The notes below the pieces were generated by a model. The model saw nothing but the letters and a program-made list of their open reading frames with translations. It was not told the DNA's origin and did not search any database. Positions 43,277 to 51,111 of a DNA stretch of 64,000 nt are shown piece by piece (the stretch's first letter is position 1; each line of letters begins with the position of its first letter). The DNA is from GCA-003244245 sp036266995 (lineage in GTDB: Bacteria; Actinomycetota; Actinomycetes; Mycobacteriales; Pseudonocardiaceae): the NCBI GenBank assembly GCA_036266995.1, contig DATAWX010000043.1, forward strand, positions 1-64,000, given 5' to 3'. A program made the translations under genes and the position numbers.

Positions 43277-45091
43277 GTGCGGGAGTTCACGGTTCCCGCC
43301 ACCACCACGGTGGATAACGACGAGAACCTCACCGATGTTGTATGGGCCAATGCCGAGCGCTTCGCCGGCAGCACCAGCTTCCGCCGCCGGATCGACGGCG
43401 GCTGGATAGACGTCACCGCGAGGGAATTCGCCGGCCAGGTGAGCGCTGTGGCCAAGGGTCTCATCGCAGCGGGCATCGAGCACGGGGATCGGATCGCGCT
43501 GATGTCCAAGACCCGCTACGAGTGGACCCTGCTGGACTACGCGATCTGGGCCGCTGGTGGATCCACAGTGCCGATCTATGAGACATCCTCGGCCGAGCAG
43601 GTCGAGTGGATCCTGTCCGATTCGGGCGCCAAGGCAGTCGTGGTCGAAAGCCCCGCTCACCGCGAGATGGTCCAGGATCTGGTTGATCGGTTGGGTGAAC
43701 CCGCCCTGGTGTGGCAGATCGACGCGACGACCGGCAGCGGCAAGCCAGGTGCGGCGATCGATGAGCTCACCGCGCTGGGCGCCGCGATCAGTGACAACGC
43801 CGTGCGCGAACGCGCGACCATGGTGGGCGCCGACGACCTCGCGACGCTGATCTACACCTCAGGCACCACGGGCCGACCGAAGGGCTGCGAGATCACCCAC
43901 CGCAACCTGCTCGCGGTGACCCGGGCCGCGGTATCTGAATTCACCCGCCTGATGCAACCGGAGAACTCCCTGCTGCTGTTCCTTCCGCTCGCCCACGTGT
44001 TCGCCCGAATCATCCAGTGCTGCTGTGTGTACGCCCGGATCACCCTCGGCCACACTCCGGATGTGAAGAACCTGGTCGCCGAGTTGGCTGATTTCCGGCC
44101 GACGTTAGTGCTGGCCGTGCCTCGAGTGTTCGAGAAGGTCTACAACTCGGCCAGGCAGAAGGCACATGACGACGGCAAGGGCCGCATCTTCGACATCGCC
44201 GCTGCCACCGCCGTCGAATGGAGCCGTGCTCAGGAAACCGGCGGAGGCGGGCTGGCCTTGCGCGCCAAGCACGCCGTATTTGACCAACTAGTCTATTCCA
44301 AGCTCCGGGCGGTGCTCGGCGGCCGGTGTCTCGCAGCCGTCTCTGGTGGCGCCCCGTTGGGCGAGCGGCTCGGGCATTTCTTCCGCGGTATCGGGGTGCC
44401 GGTGTTGGAGGGCTACGGGCTGACCGAGACCAGCGCACCCGCCACGGTGAACACCGAGAAACACGTCAAGATCGGCACCGTGGGGCAGCCGTTGCCCGGT
44501 GTCACGATCAGGATCGACGATGACGGCGAGGTGCTGATTAAGAGCCCCGGTGTGCTGCGCCGGTATTGGCACAACGATCAGGTGACTCAGGAAGCGCTCA
44601 TCGACGGCTGGTTCCACACTGGTGATCTCGGAGAGCTCGATGAGGACGGCTTCCTCCGGATTACCGGCCGGAAGAAGGAGATCATCGTCACGGCGACGGG
44701 CAAGAACGTCTCCCCGGCAGCGCTGGAGGACCGGATCCGGGCCCATCGACTGATCAGCCAGTGCATGGTCCTGGGCGACAAGCAGCGCTTCATCGCCGCC
44801 CTCATCACCCTCGACGCCGAGGCCCTACCTGCGTGGCGCGCCGAGCGCAACAAGCCGGCTGGCAGCTCTGCGGCAGACCTGATCGACGATCCAGACTTGC
44901 GCGCCGAGGTGCAGCGCGCGGTGGACGATGCCAACAAGACTGTTTCCCGGGCCGAGGCGATCCGCAAGTTCTGCATCCTGCCAGGCGACTTCACCGAAGC
45001 CGGCGGCCAGCTCACCCCAAGCCTGAAGGTGAAGCGGGTAGTGGTGGCCAAGGAGTTCGCCGCCGAGATCGAGTCGCTCTACGCCTCGTGA
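43277..45091 (+). CDS. fadD15: Long-chain fatty-acid-CoA ligase, FadD15 type
   Basis: A 604-residue AMP-forming acyl-CoA synthetase. It begins VREFTVPATTTVDNDENLTDVVWANAERF, with the P-loop-like TLIYTSGTTGRPKGCEITH, core GYGLTETSAPATVN, DGWFHTGDLGELDEDGFLRITGRKKEII and the catalytic Lys region near SLKVKR. It activates long-chain acids to CoA thioesters. Start GTG at 43277 is set by GGAGG five bases upstream. The last codons (Ala-Ser-stop) lie in a 46-bp palindrome shared with the convergent pimB gene. Order matches M. tuberculosis Rv2187-Rv2188c. Confidence 0.93.
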   Translation: MREFTVPATTTVDNDENLTDVVWANAERFAGSTSFRRRIDGGWIDVTAREFAGQVSAVAKGLIAAGIEHGDRIALMSKTRYEWTLLDYAIWAAGGSTVPIYETSSAEQVEWILSDSGAKAVVVESPAHREMVQDLVDRLGEPALVWQIDATTGSGKPGAAIDELTALGAAISDNAVRERATMVGADDLATLIYTSGTTGRPKGCEITHRNLLAVTRAAVSEFTRLMQPENSLLLFLPLAHVFARIIQCCCVYARITLGHTPDVKNLVAELADFRPTLVLAVPRVFEKVYNSARQKAHDDGKGRIFDIAAATAVEWSRAQETGGGGLALRAKHAVFDQLVYSKLRAVLGGRCLAAVSGGAPLGERLGHFFRGIGVPVLEGYGLTETSAPATVNTEKHVKIGTVGQPLPGVTIRIDDDGEVLIKSPGVLRRYWHNDQVTQEALIDGWFHTGDLGELDEDGFLRITGRKKEIIVTATGKNVSPAALEDRIRAHRLISQCMVLGDKQRFIAALITLDAEALPAWRAERNKPAGSSAADLIDDPDLRAEVQRAVDDANKTVSRAEAIRKFCILPGDFTEAGGQLTPSLKVKRVVVAKEFAAEIESLYAS

Positions 45092-45130
45092 GTGCGTAAC
45101 AGTGTTCTAACACTGTTACGCACTCACGAG
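45085..45130. terminator. 46-bp palindrome between fadD15 and pimB
   Basis: Twenty-two-base arms (CTCGTGAGTGCGTAACAGTG, then TT) pair perfectly around a central CT. Both flanking genes end inside it: fadD15 TGA at 45089-45091 and, on the minus strand, pimB TGA at 45124-45126. It matches the 48-bp palindrome at 37573-37620 except at two positions per arm and the centre, indicating a family of elements with bidirectional terminator potential. Confidence 0.85.
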
Positions 45131-46254
45131 CAGCCCAGCAGCAGCTCCCTGAGCTGCCGCCGCCGGCAACTCCAGTCCCAGTTCTGCAGCATCCAGCGTC
45201 GTCCGCGCCGACCCATCTCCGCAGCGCCCTCGGGATCGGCGAGCAGGGTCGCGACGGCCCGAGTTACCGCCGCCACGTCGCGACCATTCACCAGCTCTCC
45301 AGTGTCGCCCACGCGGACTGTCTCCCGGGCCCCACCGGCGTCACCCACCACCACCGGCAAGCCGGTAGCCGAAGCCTCCAGGAACACCAGACCGAACCCC
45401 TCAACGTCCAGCCCGTGGCCACGGGTCCGGCAAGGCATCGCGAAGACATCCCCAGCGGCGTAGTACGCCGGCAACTCAGCCCACGACACCGCTCCCGTGC
45501 ACACCACGGCGTCAGCGACCCCTCCCGACTCCGCCAGCCGGTACAACGCTGATCGCCGGGGCCCGTCTCCGACGAGCAGGAGCACGGCCCCCGGTGCCTG
45601 GCGCCGGATCGCAGGCAATGCCCGCACCAGCATGTCTTGCCCCTTGCGAGCCACCAGCCGGGACACACACAGCACCACCGGGGCATCGCCCAGCCGATGG
45701 CGTTGGCGGATCTCCGCGCGCGCACCTGGATCCGGGCGAAATGCAGCGCAGTCCACGCCCGGCGACAGTATCTCCAGGGCAGCCCGGGGCCCGAACGCCG
45801 AGGCAACCCGGCGGCGGGTGTACTGGCTCACGGCCGTGACCACATCGGCATCCGCGCCAATCCGGCGAAGTGCCATTCGGCCAGGGGGCACCATCGACCA
45901 GCCCACCTCGTGTCCGTGACTGCTGGCCACCACCCGTCGTACTCCGGCGCGGCGCAATGCCGGACCCAGTAGAGCCAACGGGGCCGCCGCACCGAACCAC
46001 GCGGTCTCGCAGTGCAGCTCCCGCAGCAGTCCAGCAGCTCGCCGGAGTACCACGGGTGTGGGAATCATGAGCGGTCCGCGATGCCGGAAAACCGGAAACG
46101 GCAATCGCGCGTCGAAAGCCGCCGCCTCCGGCCAGTCCGGTGCGTAGACGGCGATCTCACCCTCGGGCAGCGCCATCGCCAGTTGGTGCAGGTAAGCTTG
46201 GATGCCACCGGGCCGGGGTGGGAAGTCGTTGCTCACCAGCAGGATCCGTGGCAC
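45124..46254 (-). CDS. pimB: GDP-mannose-dependent alpha-mannosyltransferase (PimB' type)
   Basis: A 376-residue GT4-family GT-B glycosyltransferase: ILLVSNDFPPRPGGIQAYLHQLA, ASSHGHEVGW, VSRLVARKGQDMLVRALP and the EX7E-like donor motif VEGFGLVFLEASATGLPVVVGDAGG. In mycobacteria the orthologue (Rv2188c) adds the second mannose to phosphatidylinositol monomannoside at the cytosolic membrane face. Its presence indicates PIM/lipomannan-type envelope lipids. The C-terminus (Gly-Cys-Ser-stop) is formed by the shared palindrome. Confidence 0.92.
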   Translation of the reverse strand: MPRILLVSNDFPPRPGGIQAYLHQLAMALPEGEIAVYAPDWPEAAAFDARLPFPVFRHRGPLMIPTPVVLRRAAGLLRELHCETAWFGAAAPLALLGPALRRAGVRRVVASSHGHEVGWSMVPPGRMALRRIGADADVVTAVSQYTRRRVASAFGPRAALEILSPGVDCAAFRPDPGARAEIRQRHRLGDAPVVLCVSRLVARKGQDMLVRALPAIRRQAPGAVLLLVGDGPRRSALYRLAESGGVADAVVCTGAVSWAELPAYYAAGDVFAMPCRTRGHGLDVEGFGLVFLEASATGLPVVVGDAGGARETVRVGDTGELVNGRDVAAVTRAVATLLADPEGAAEMGRRGRRWMLQNWDWSCRRRQLRELLLGCS

Positions 46255-46302
46255 CCGCCGGAGGGTAGCGGTGACGTCGCGCGGGGTATGAAGCTGGTGG
46301 GG

Positions 46303-47352
46303 TCAGCCGATCCGGCTCATCGCGGTGACCTGCCTCCACGGCACCGGGACGACCTTCACCACGTCGCCGCTTTGTGGCGCGTTGACATAGAAACCGTTCC
46401 CGACGTAGATGCCGATGTGGCTGATCGGGGAGTAGAGTGCAATGAGGTCGCCCGGCTGCAGATCGGAACGACCGACGGTACGACCCATCCGCGCCTGCTC
46501 CTCGGCCGAGTGCGGCAGACCGGGCATCCCCGCCTGCTCGAACGCCCACTTCACCAGACCAGAGCAATCGAACGTGATCGGGCCGTCTCCGCCCCAGACG
46601 TACGCCGAGCCTTGTTTGCTCAGCGCGATCCGCGCCGCCTGGACCGCGGTACCCGTGCCGACGAGGTTGATCGGAAAGTGGATGTCACCACCGAAGAAGT
46701 AGACGGCGCGCTGTTGGCGGGTCAGCTCCGCGAGACGCTTGGTGACAACCTGAATCTGACGATCCATGTCGGCGCGGGAACGGGTCAGATCGTCTTCGAG
46801 CCGCACCGCATCGCGTTCGGCTTGGCCAGCCCGAGCCGCCGCGTCGCTCGTCGACTGCTCTGCGTGCCTGGTTTGCACGACGGCGCCGGTGAGCCGATCC
46901 AAGGCCTGCTTGTTGTCCACCGCGAGCATGTCCAACGCCGACATCTGGTCCAGGAAGTCCTGGGGGGAGTCACTGACCAGTAGGGCGGACAGCCGGTTGA
47001 GTCGCGCACCCTGGAATGAGGCGTTGGTCAGCCTGTCGACCTGACCGCGGTACTGGCCCTGGACCGCCCTGGCGCGCTCTGCGGCGGCCTGAGCGGCGCT
47101 GGCGTCAGCCCTGGCCCGGTCCAGGTCCGCGCGGCGGGCAGTCAACTGGTCGCCGGCATAGTGCCACCGCTCTGTGAGCACCTCAGCTTGCCGATTGAGG
47201 TCGGCTAGCTGCTGTGCGGCATCTCCGGGCACCGAGGGGTCGGCGGTGGCTGCCATGGGCATCTGCGTGACCAGGGCAACCACGGTTGCGGCGGTCATCA
47301 CAGCCGAGACACCGCGGTTGACTACACCGCGCTTCCGATGATGCGGCGACAC
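46303..47352 (-). CDS. Secreted NlpC/P60 peptidoglycan hydrolase, first paralogue (RipC-like)
   Basis: A 349-residue exported protein. A signal peptide (VSAVMTAATVVALVTQMPMAATA) is followed by a long coiled-coil region (about 45-210, many Ala/Gln/Arg heptads). The C-terminal NlpC/P60 domain has catalytic Cys in ITFDCSGLVKWAFEQAG, then the DLIALYSPISHIGIYVGNG His motif and a polar residue further on. It cleaves the D-Glu-DAP bond or a similar link of the stem peptide. The coiled-coil architecture recalls Rv2190c (RipC), activated by an FtsEX-type partner. Its leader has a GC hairpin and a direct-repeat box shared with the second paralogue. Confidence 0.9.
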   Translation of the reverse strand: MSPHHRKRGVVNRGVSAVMTAATVVALVTQMPMAATADPSVPGDAAQQLADLNRQAEVLTERWHYAGDQLTARRADLDRARADASAAQAAAERARAVQGQYRGQVDRLTNASFQGARLNRLSALLVSDSPQDFLDQMSALDMLAVDNKQALDRLTGAVVQTRHAEQSTSDAAARAGQAERDAVRLEDDLTRSRADMDRQIQVVTKRLAELTRQQRAVYFFGGDIHFPINLVGTGTAVQAARIALSKQGSAYVWGGDGPITFDCSGLVKWAFEQAGMPGLPHSAEEQARMGRTVGRSDLQPGDLIALYSPISHIGIYVGNGFYVNAPQSGDVVKVVPVPWRQVTAMSRIG

Positions 47353-47389
47353 GTCGCGGCTATCTCCTCTTCCTAGGACCGCCTACCCT

Positions 47390-47408
47390 GCCGCCCGGGT
47401 CGGGCGGC
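47390..47408 (-). promoter_or_regulatory. GC-rich hairpin in the leader of the first NlpC/P60 gene
   Basis: On the minus strand GCCGCCCG and CGGGCGGC pair around a three-base loop, 38 bases before the gene start, followed by a purine-rich AGGAAGAGGAG. It could form in the 5' leader and affect translation. No riboswitch class was confirmed. Confidence 0.4.
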
Positions 47409-47430
47409 ATCTATCGCAAGGTTTCGGGAA

Positions 47431-47446
47431 GATTACGAAAGGTCAC
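47431..47446 (-). promoter_or_regulatory. GTGAC-N5-GTAATC box upstream of the first NlpC/P60 gene
   Basis: On the minus strand the sequence reads GTGACCTTTCGTAATC, 79 bases before the start codon. The same layout (GTGAC, five bases, GTAATC) occurs upstream of the paralogue at 49152-49167. Direct repeats of this shape are reported for MtrA-type regulators of cell-wall hydrolases, so an MtrA-like site is suspected. Confidence 0.4.
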
Positions 47447-47541
47447 CAACGATGTCACCACCGGCAACCGAGATATGGGGCAGAGTGGCCCTTGGGCACG
47501 ATGGGCGTCACCGTGACCGCCGGCGTCATCGGCTCGGCCGA

Positions 47542-47826
47542 TCAGCTTATGTGCCGCCTGGACCGTTCACAGTCAGTTGCGGACCGTTCAGCGTTGTCGC
47601 GCCGGTAGTCCCCAGAACAAGCACCCGGTCCCGTCGTTCGGTCAGCTCCGCCCCGATCCACCAACTGCAGGCGGGGCACCATGCCAACCTCGGCCAAGGT
47701 GTCCAGCGCCAGCCGCTCAGTGCCGTCCAGCTCTACGCCGCCCGGTAGGGTTCCGAGCAGCACCGTGATGACGCAGTCCTGGCAGGCCACGCCACGCACT
47801 TCACACCGGTCGCAATCCACGATCAT
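47542..47826 (-). CDS. Small cysteine-rich protein, unknown function
   Basis: A 94-residue protein whose first 26 residues carry a tight Cys cluster (MIVDCDRCEVRGVACQDCVI: CxxC and CxxC five residues apart). Next are a hydrophobic LLGTLPGGVELDG segment, then LDTLAEVGMVPRLQLV and a charged tail. The double CxxC suggests one zinc or Fe-S site. It lies between the two NlpC/P60 genes on the same strand. The last 30 residues look less conserved and might be read-through. No known family is recognised. Confidence 0.6.
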   Translation of the reverse strand: MIVDCDRCEVRGVACQDCVITVLLGTLPGGVELDGTERLALDTLAEVGMVPRLQLVDRGGADRTTGPGACSGDYRRDNAERSATDCERSRRHIS

Positions 47827-47948
47827 GTCGCTCTCCGTCTCTGTCGTGACTTAGTCACTGCGGACGGTAGACGGTGACCCTGACAATGCCGGATGACGCA
47901 ACGTCCCGACGCATTCCACCACCACGTTCCGGCCTCCGGAAGGTGGTC

Positions 47949-48989
47949 TCAACCAATCCGGCGGATTGCCGTGACATCTCGCCATGGAACTCTAGAGACC
48001 TTGACCACATCGCCGCTCTGCGGCGCATTGAGGTAGAGCCCGTTGCCTACGTAGATGCCGATGTGACTTACCGGCGAATACAGCGCAATCAGGTCTCCTG
48101 GTAGCAGGCCGGAGACCACCGGGGTCCCCACTCTGGACTGGTCGTAGGCCACCCGCGGCAGGCTGACCCCGACCTGACGGTAGGCCCACATAACCAGACC
48201 TGAGCAATCGAAGGTGGTCGGCCCCTCGGCGCCCCAGATATACGGTGCTCCCTGTCGGGTCAGAGCAGCCCGAAGAGCCCTGATCCCGATGGTGTCACCG
48301 GCTATGTCAAGCGGATAGTCGGTGAATCCTTCGGAGGCATAGTGGGAAAACTCCTCAGCCGTGAGCTTGCCGAGGCGCTCCTGCACCAGATTGATCTGGC
48401 GACCCATCTCAAGCCGTGCCTGGGCGACGTCACCAGCTATCCGGGCGGCGTCAAGCTCGGCGACTGCCGCTCGAGTCTCGGCGTCGGTTGCGGCAAGCTT
48501 GGCCTGCTCAGTCCGGGAAACGGCGGCTGCGAGCTTGTCCATCGCTGCCCTGTTACTCGCCGCCAGCACGTCCAGGGCGGACATCTGGTCCATGAATTGT
48601 TGCGGCGAGTCGCTGATCAGCATCGCGGTCAGGCTGCTGACTCGGACGCCCTCGAAGGTGGCGCTGGTCAGCCGATCCACCTGCGCACGGAACGTACTCT
48701 GAGCCGCGCGGGCTTGATCGGCGACAGCCGTGGCGGCCGCCGCGTCGCTATGCGCCCGCTCGGCATCAGCCCGACGAGCCTCCAGCCGGTCCGTAGCCAG
48801 TTTCCACTGCTCGGTGATCACCTCGGCCTGGCGGCTCAACGCTCGAGCCTGAGCAACGGTCCCGTCAGGACCGGGTGGGCCCGGGGCTGGATCGGCTGCT
48901 GCGAGCGCTGGTGGCGTGCTCAGCACGGCAGCGAAGGCCACGGCAGCCGCCACGCTCCGAAACATGCGGTTCCGACGATGAGACACCAC
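47949..48989 (-). CDS. Secreted NlpC/P60 peptidoglycan hydrolase, second paralogue
   Basis: A 346-residue exported hydrolase of the same architecture as the neighbour at 46303-47352: signal peptide (FRSVAAAVAFAAVLSTPPALAAA), coiled-coil region rich in Ala/Gln/Arg/Asp, then NlpC/P60 with TTFDCSGLVMWAYRQVG and DLIALYSPVSHIGIYVGNG. The coiled coils share phrases with the paralogue (DSPQQFMDQMSALDVLA against DSPQDFLDQMSALDMLA), so they arose by tandem duplication. Conserved active-site Cys and His imply it is active. Both probably act in cell separation. The upstream box at 49152-49167 suggests shared regulation. Confidence 0.9.
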   Translation of the reverse strand: MVSHRRNRMFRSVAAAVAFAAVLSTPPALAAADPAPGPPGPDGTVAQARALSRQAEVITEQWKLATDRLEARRADAERAHSDAAAATAVADQARAAQSTFRAQVDRLTSATFEGVRVSSLTAMLISDSPQQFMDQMSALDVLAASNRAAMDKLAAAVSRTEQAKLAATDAETRAAVAELDAARIAGDVAQARLEMGRQINLVQERLGKLTAEEFSHYASEGFTDYPLDIAGDTIGIRALRAALTRQGAPYIWGAEGPTTFDCSGLVMWAYRQVGVSLPRVAYDQSRVGTPVVSGLLPGDLIALYSPVSHIGIYVGNGLYLNAPQSGDVVKVSRVPWRDVTAIRRIG

Positions 48990-49151
48990 CCGCGGCCATC
49001 TCCTGTTCTCGGACCATCAATGTCCGGCGGCGTGACTGGAAACGGGAGAGGCCCCCCCGCATGTCACCTAACGGCACGCCGGACACATGGGCGCGGGTCT
49101 TCACTCCAACGACGAGACCATGCCGCCCAACCGTGCGGTTTCCCCAACGTT

Positions 49152-49167
49152 GATTACTTTCCGTCAC
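49152..49167 (-). promoter_or_regulatory. GTGAC-N5-GTAATC box upstream of the second NlpC/P60 gene
   Basis: Minus strand GTGACGGAAAGTAATC, 163 bases before the start codon. The half-sites are identical to those at 47431-47446 while the five spacer bases differ, the pattern expected for a conserved regulator site. Confidence 0.4.
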
Positions 49168-49216
49168 AATTCTCCGGATTGCCGGCACAGTCAGTGATAG
49201 CACAGCCCAAGTCGGT

Positions 49217-49355
49217 GGCTCTTCAAGTACTACCAACCCGCTGCTGAGATGCTCCTCAAGGCAGCCAACCCGGCCGCAGGCGTGCGGGCACATGAGGGGC
49301 AAGTTGGTGGTGGTTTGAGACGCCCATAGGGAGGGTTGGTGGTACTTGAAGAGCC
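49217..49355. repeat. 139-bp element with 23-bp inverted ends between trpD and NlpC/P60 gene
   Basis: GGCTCTTCAAGTACTACCAA followed by CCC (49217-49239) is the reverse complement of 49333-49355 with one mismatch in 23. The 93-bp interior has no gene but contains another GTTGGTGGT (in CAAGTTGGTGGTGGTTTGAG), related to the end sequence. Long, nearly perfect terminal inverted repeats around a short non-coding core suggest a miniature mobile element or an unusual long hairpin. No target-site duplication was seen. A separate small hairpin GCTAAC-TGG-GTTAGC (49356-49370) abuts it and overlaps the trpD stop. Confidence 0.6.
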
Positions 49356-49365
49356 GCTAACTGGG

Positions 49366-50427
49366 TTAGCGAACAGAAGCGGACAGGTCGGTGGTCAGTT
49401 TCGTCCAGCGCTTCAACATCTCCGATGCAGCCCCTGAATCCACAGCGTCGGCGGCGCGCTGGAGCATCTCTCCGATATCGCCGGCCAGGTCACCGGTGGA
49501 ACCGCGGTGCGCGACAAGCGCCGCGGCGGCGTTGAGGAGCACAGCGTCTCGTACCGGACCGGGCGCGCCGGCGAGCAAGCGCCGCACTGCATCGGCATTG
49601 ACGGCGGCATCTCCGCCGCGTAGTTCCTCACCGCCGGCCACCGGCACGCCCAGCGCAGCCGGGTCCAACTGGTCAAGCCGCACCGCGCCGCCGTCGACCA
49701 CCCACACCGAGGTGGTGGTCGTGGTGGTGATCTCGTCGAGCCCATCGTCACCACGCACCACCAGGGCACTCACCCCGCGATCGGCGAGCACCTGAGCCAT
49801 GACCGGCGCCATCCGAAGATCCGCGCAACCCACCAGCGCGGCGCCCGGCTGCGCCGGATTGATCAGTGGACCGAGGAAGTTGAAGGCCGTGGGGACCCCG
49901 ATCTCCCGGCGTACCCCGGCCGCGTGCCGCATCGCGGGGTGGTACAGGGGCGCGAAGCAGAATCCAATCCCCGCGTCGGCGACGCATTGCGCTACCTGCT
50001 CCGGTCCGAGATCGATCGCCACTCCGAGTGCCTCGAGCACGTCCGCGGCACCGCATAGCGACGAGGCCGCACGGTTACCGTGCTTGACCACCGGCGCGCC
50101 GGCAGCGGCAGTCACCAGCGCGGCCATCGTGGAGATGTTGACCGTCTGCGCTTGGTCGCCTCCGGTGCCGACCACATCGACAGCCCGCTGGGCGACGTGC
50201 ACCCGGCGGCCGTGCGAAAGCATGCTGTCGGCCAGGCCCGCGATCTCCGCTGGAGTCTCGCCCTTGACCCGCAGCGCCACCACGAACGCGGCTAACTGCG
50301 CCTGCGTAGCCACTCCGGACATCACCTGGTCCATCGCCCAGGTGGCGTCCTGAATGTCCAGGTCCGTACCGGCGATCAGCTGGCTGAGCAACGCCGGCCA
50401 GCTTCGGGAACGCGTCGGCGCCACCAT
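49366..50427 (-). CDS. trpD: Anthranilate phosphoribosyltransferase
   Basis: A 353-residue enzyme of tryptophan biosynthesis, joining anthranilate to PRPP. Motifs: PRPP/Mg site VVGTGGDQAQTVNIST, KHGNRAASSLCGAADVLEALG, FAPLYHPAMRHAAGVRREIGVPTAFNFLGPLINPA and VVRGDDGLDEI. The length and N-terminal helical bundle (LLSQLIAGTDLDIQDATWAMDQVMSG) fit the family. It is isolated from other trp genes, as in M. tuberculosis (Rv2192c). The receiver-like gene lies 11 bp downstream on the same strand... its end at 50439 is upstream, so that gene is read first and trpD second. Confidence 0.95.
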   Translation of the reverse strand: MVAPTRSRSWPALLSQLIAGTDLDIQDATWAMDQVMSGVATQAQLAAFVVALRVKGETPAEIAGLADSMLSHGRRVHVAQRAVDVVGTGGDQAQTVNISTMAALVTAAAGAPVVKHGNRAASSLCGAADVLEALGVAIDLGPEQVAQCVADAGIGFCFAPLYHPAMRHAAGVRREIGVPTAFNFLGPLINPAQPGAALVGCADLRMAPVMAQVLADRGVSALVVRGDDGLDEITTTTTTSVWVVDGGAVRLDQLDPAALGVPVAGGEELRGGDAAVNADAVRRLLAGAPGPVRDAVLLNAAAALVAHRGSTGDLAGDIGEMLQRAADAVDSGAASEMLKRWTKLTTDLSASVR

Positions 50428-50438
50428 GCCGCGCGGGT

Positions 50439-50852
50439 TCAGCCGTTCGCTGTCTGTGGCAGACGCGCGCGGAGCACTTCGGCCACCGTCTCAGCGGCAG
50501 TCAACGGATCCAGCGGATGCACGATCACCGCGTCGGCCTGCGACCAGACCGCCAACCAGCGGTCGTCCCTGCGTCGCACGGCGACGATCACCGGCGGGCA
50601 CTGTGCGATCTCATTCTTGAGCTGGCGAGAGAGCCCCATCCCTCCGGTGGGCTGCGCCTCACCGTCCAGTATCGCCAGGTCCACCCGACCCGCGTCGACT
50701 TCGGTCAGCACCTCGGCGATCGTCGCGGCCTCGATGTAGCTCACCCGGCCGACGTCGGCTGCGGGACGCCGCCCAACAGCGTTGATGATGGCCTCGCGCA
50801 CTTCCGGCCGGTGACTGAAGACCAGCACGGTGGTGGCGCTCGGAGCATTCAT
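50439..50852 (-). CDS. Stand-alone receiver-like protein lacking the acidic pair
   Basis: A 137-residue single domain with response-regulator layout: TVLVFSHRPEVREAIINAVG (beta1-alpha1), VDLAILDGEAQ with the phospho-acceptor-like Asp, CPPVIVAVRRR (beta4 region) and ADAVIVHPLDPLTAAETVAEVL (beta5-alpha5). The two acidic residues usual after beta1 are replaced by Ser-His, and the conserved Lys of beta5 reads His. It is therefore probably a pseudo-receiver that does not take up phosphate normally. It has no output domain. It is divergent from ctaE and upstream of trpD. Start ATG at 50852. Confidence 0.75.
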   Translation of the reverse strand: MNAPSATTVLVFSHRPEVREAIINAVGRRPAADVGRVSYIEAATIAEVLTEVDAGRVDLAILDGEAQPTGGMGLSRQLKNEIAQCPPVIVAVRRRDDRWLAVWSQADAVIVHPLDPLTAAETVAEVLRARLPQTANG

Positions 50853-51111
50853 GATTCGTCGAGGTCCTCGGTGTCGGGTGTCCCTGGACGGCCCCGTACG
50901 TGAGAGGGTGCACCACGAGGCATCAGCGGGTCGGATGGTATGTCGAGGGTATACGGGCAATCACGGTGCTCACGCGGGGCCGCATCACGTGACTCTGCGT
51001 GTCAGTATCCGCCGTCGTCTACCGCTGTTCGAGCGACTTCAGTGTTGCGGTCGTCACTCTTCGCCGCATTCACCCGCCCCGGTCCAGCTGAGGTCGGTGG
51101 CGTTAGTCATA
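50853..51111. promoter_or_regulatory. Divergent promoter region between pseudo-receiver gene and ctaE
   Basis: A 259-bp gap between two divergent starts. A possible extended -10 (TAGTCATAAT, 51105-51114) abuts the ctaE start, and CATCACGTGAC near 50985 holds a CACGTG palindrome. No stronger operator is visible. The respiratory cluster is probably expressed from here. Confidence 0.35.

Noticed and set aside
47353..47541. ydaO-type (c-di-AMP) riboswitch in front of the NlpC/P60 gene
   Set aside because: Such riboswitches precede cell-wall hydrolases in actinobacteria, and the leader has a GC hairpin followed by GGTAGGCGG. However, I could not place the conserved core motifs; a covariance-model search would decide.
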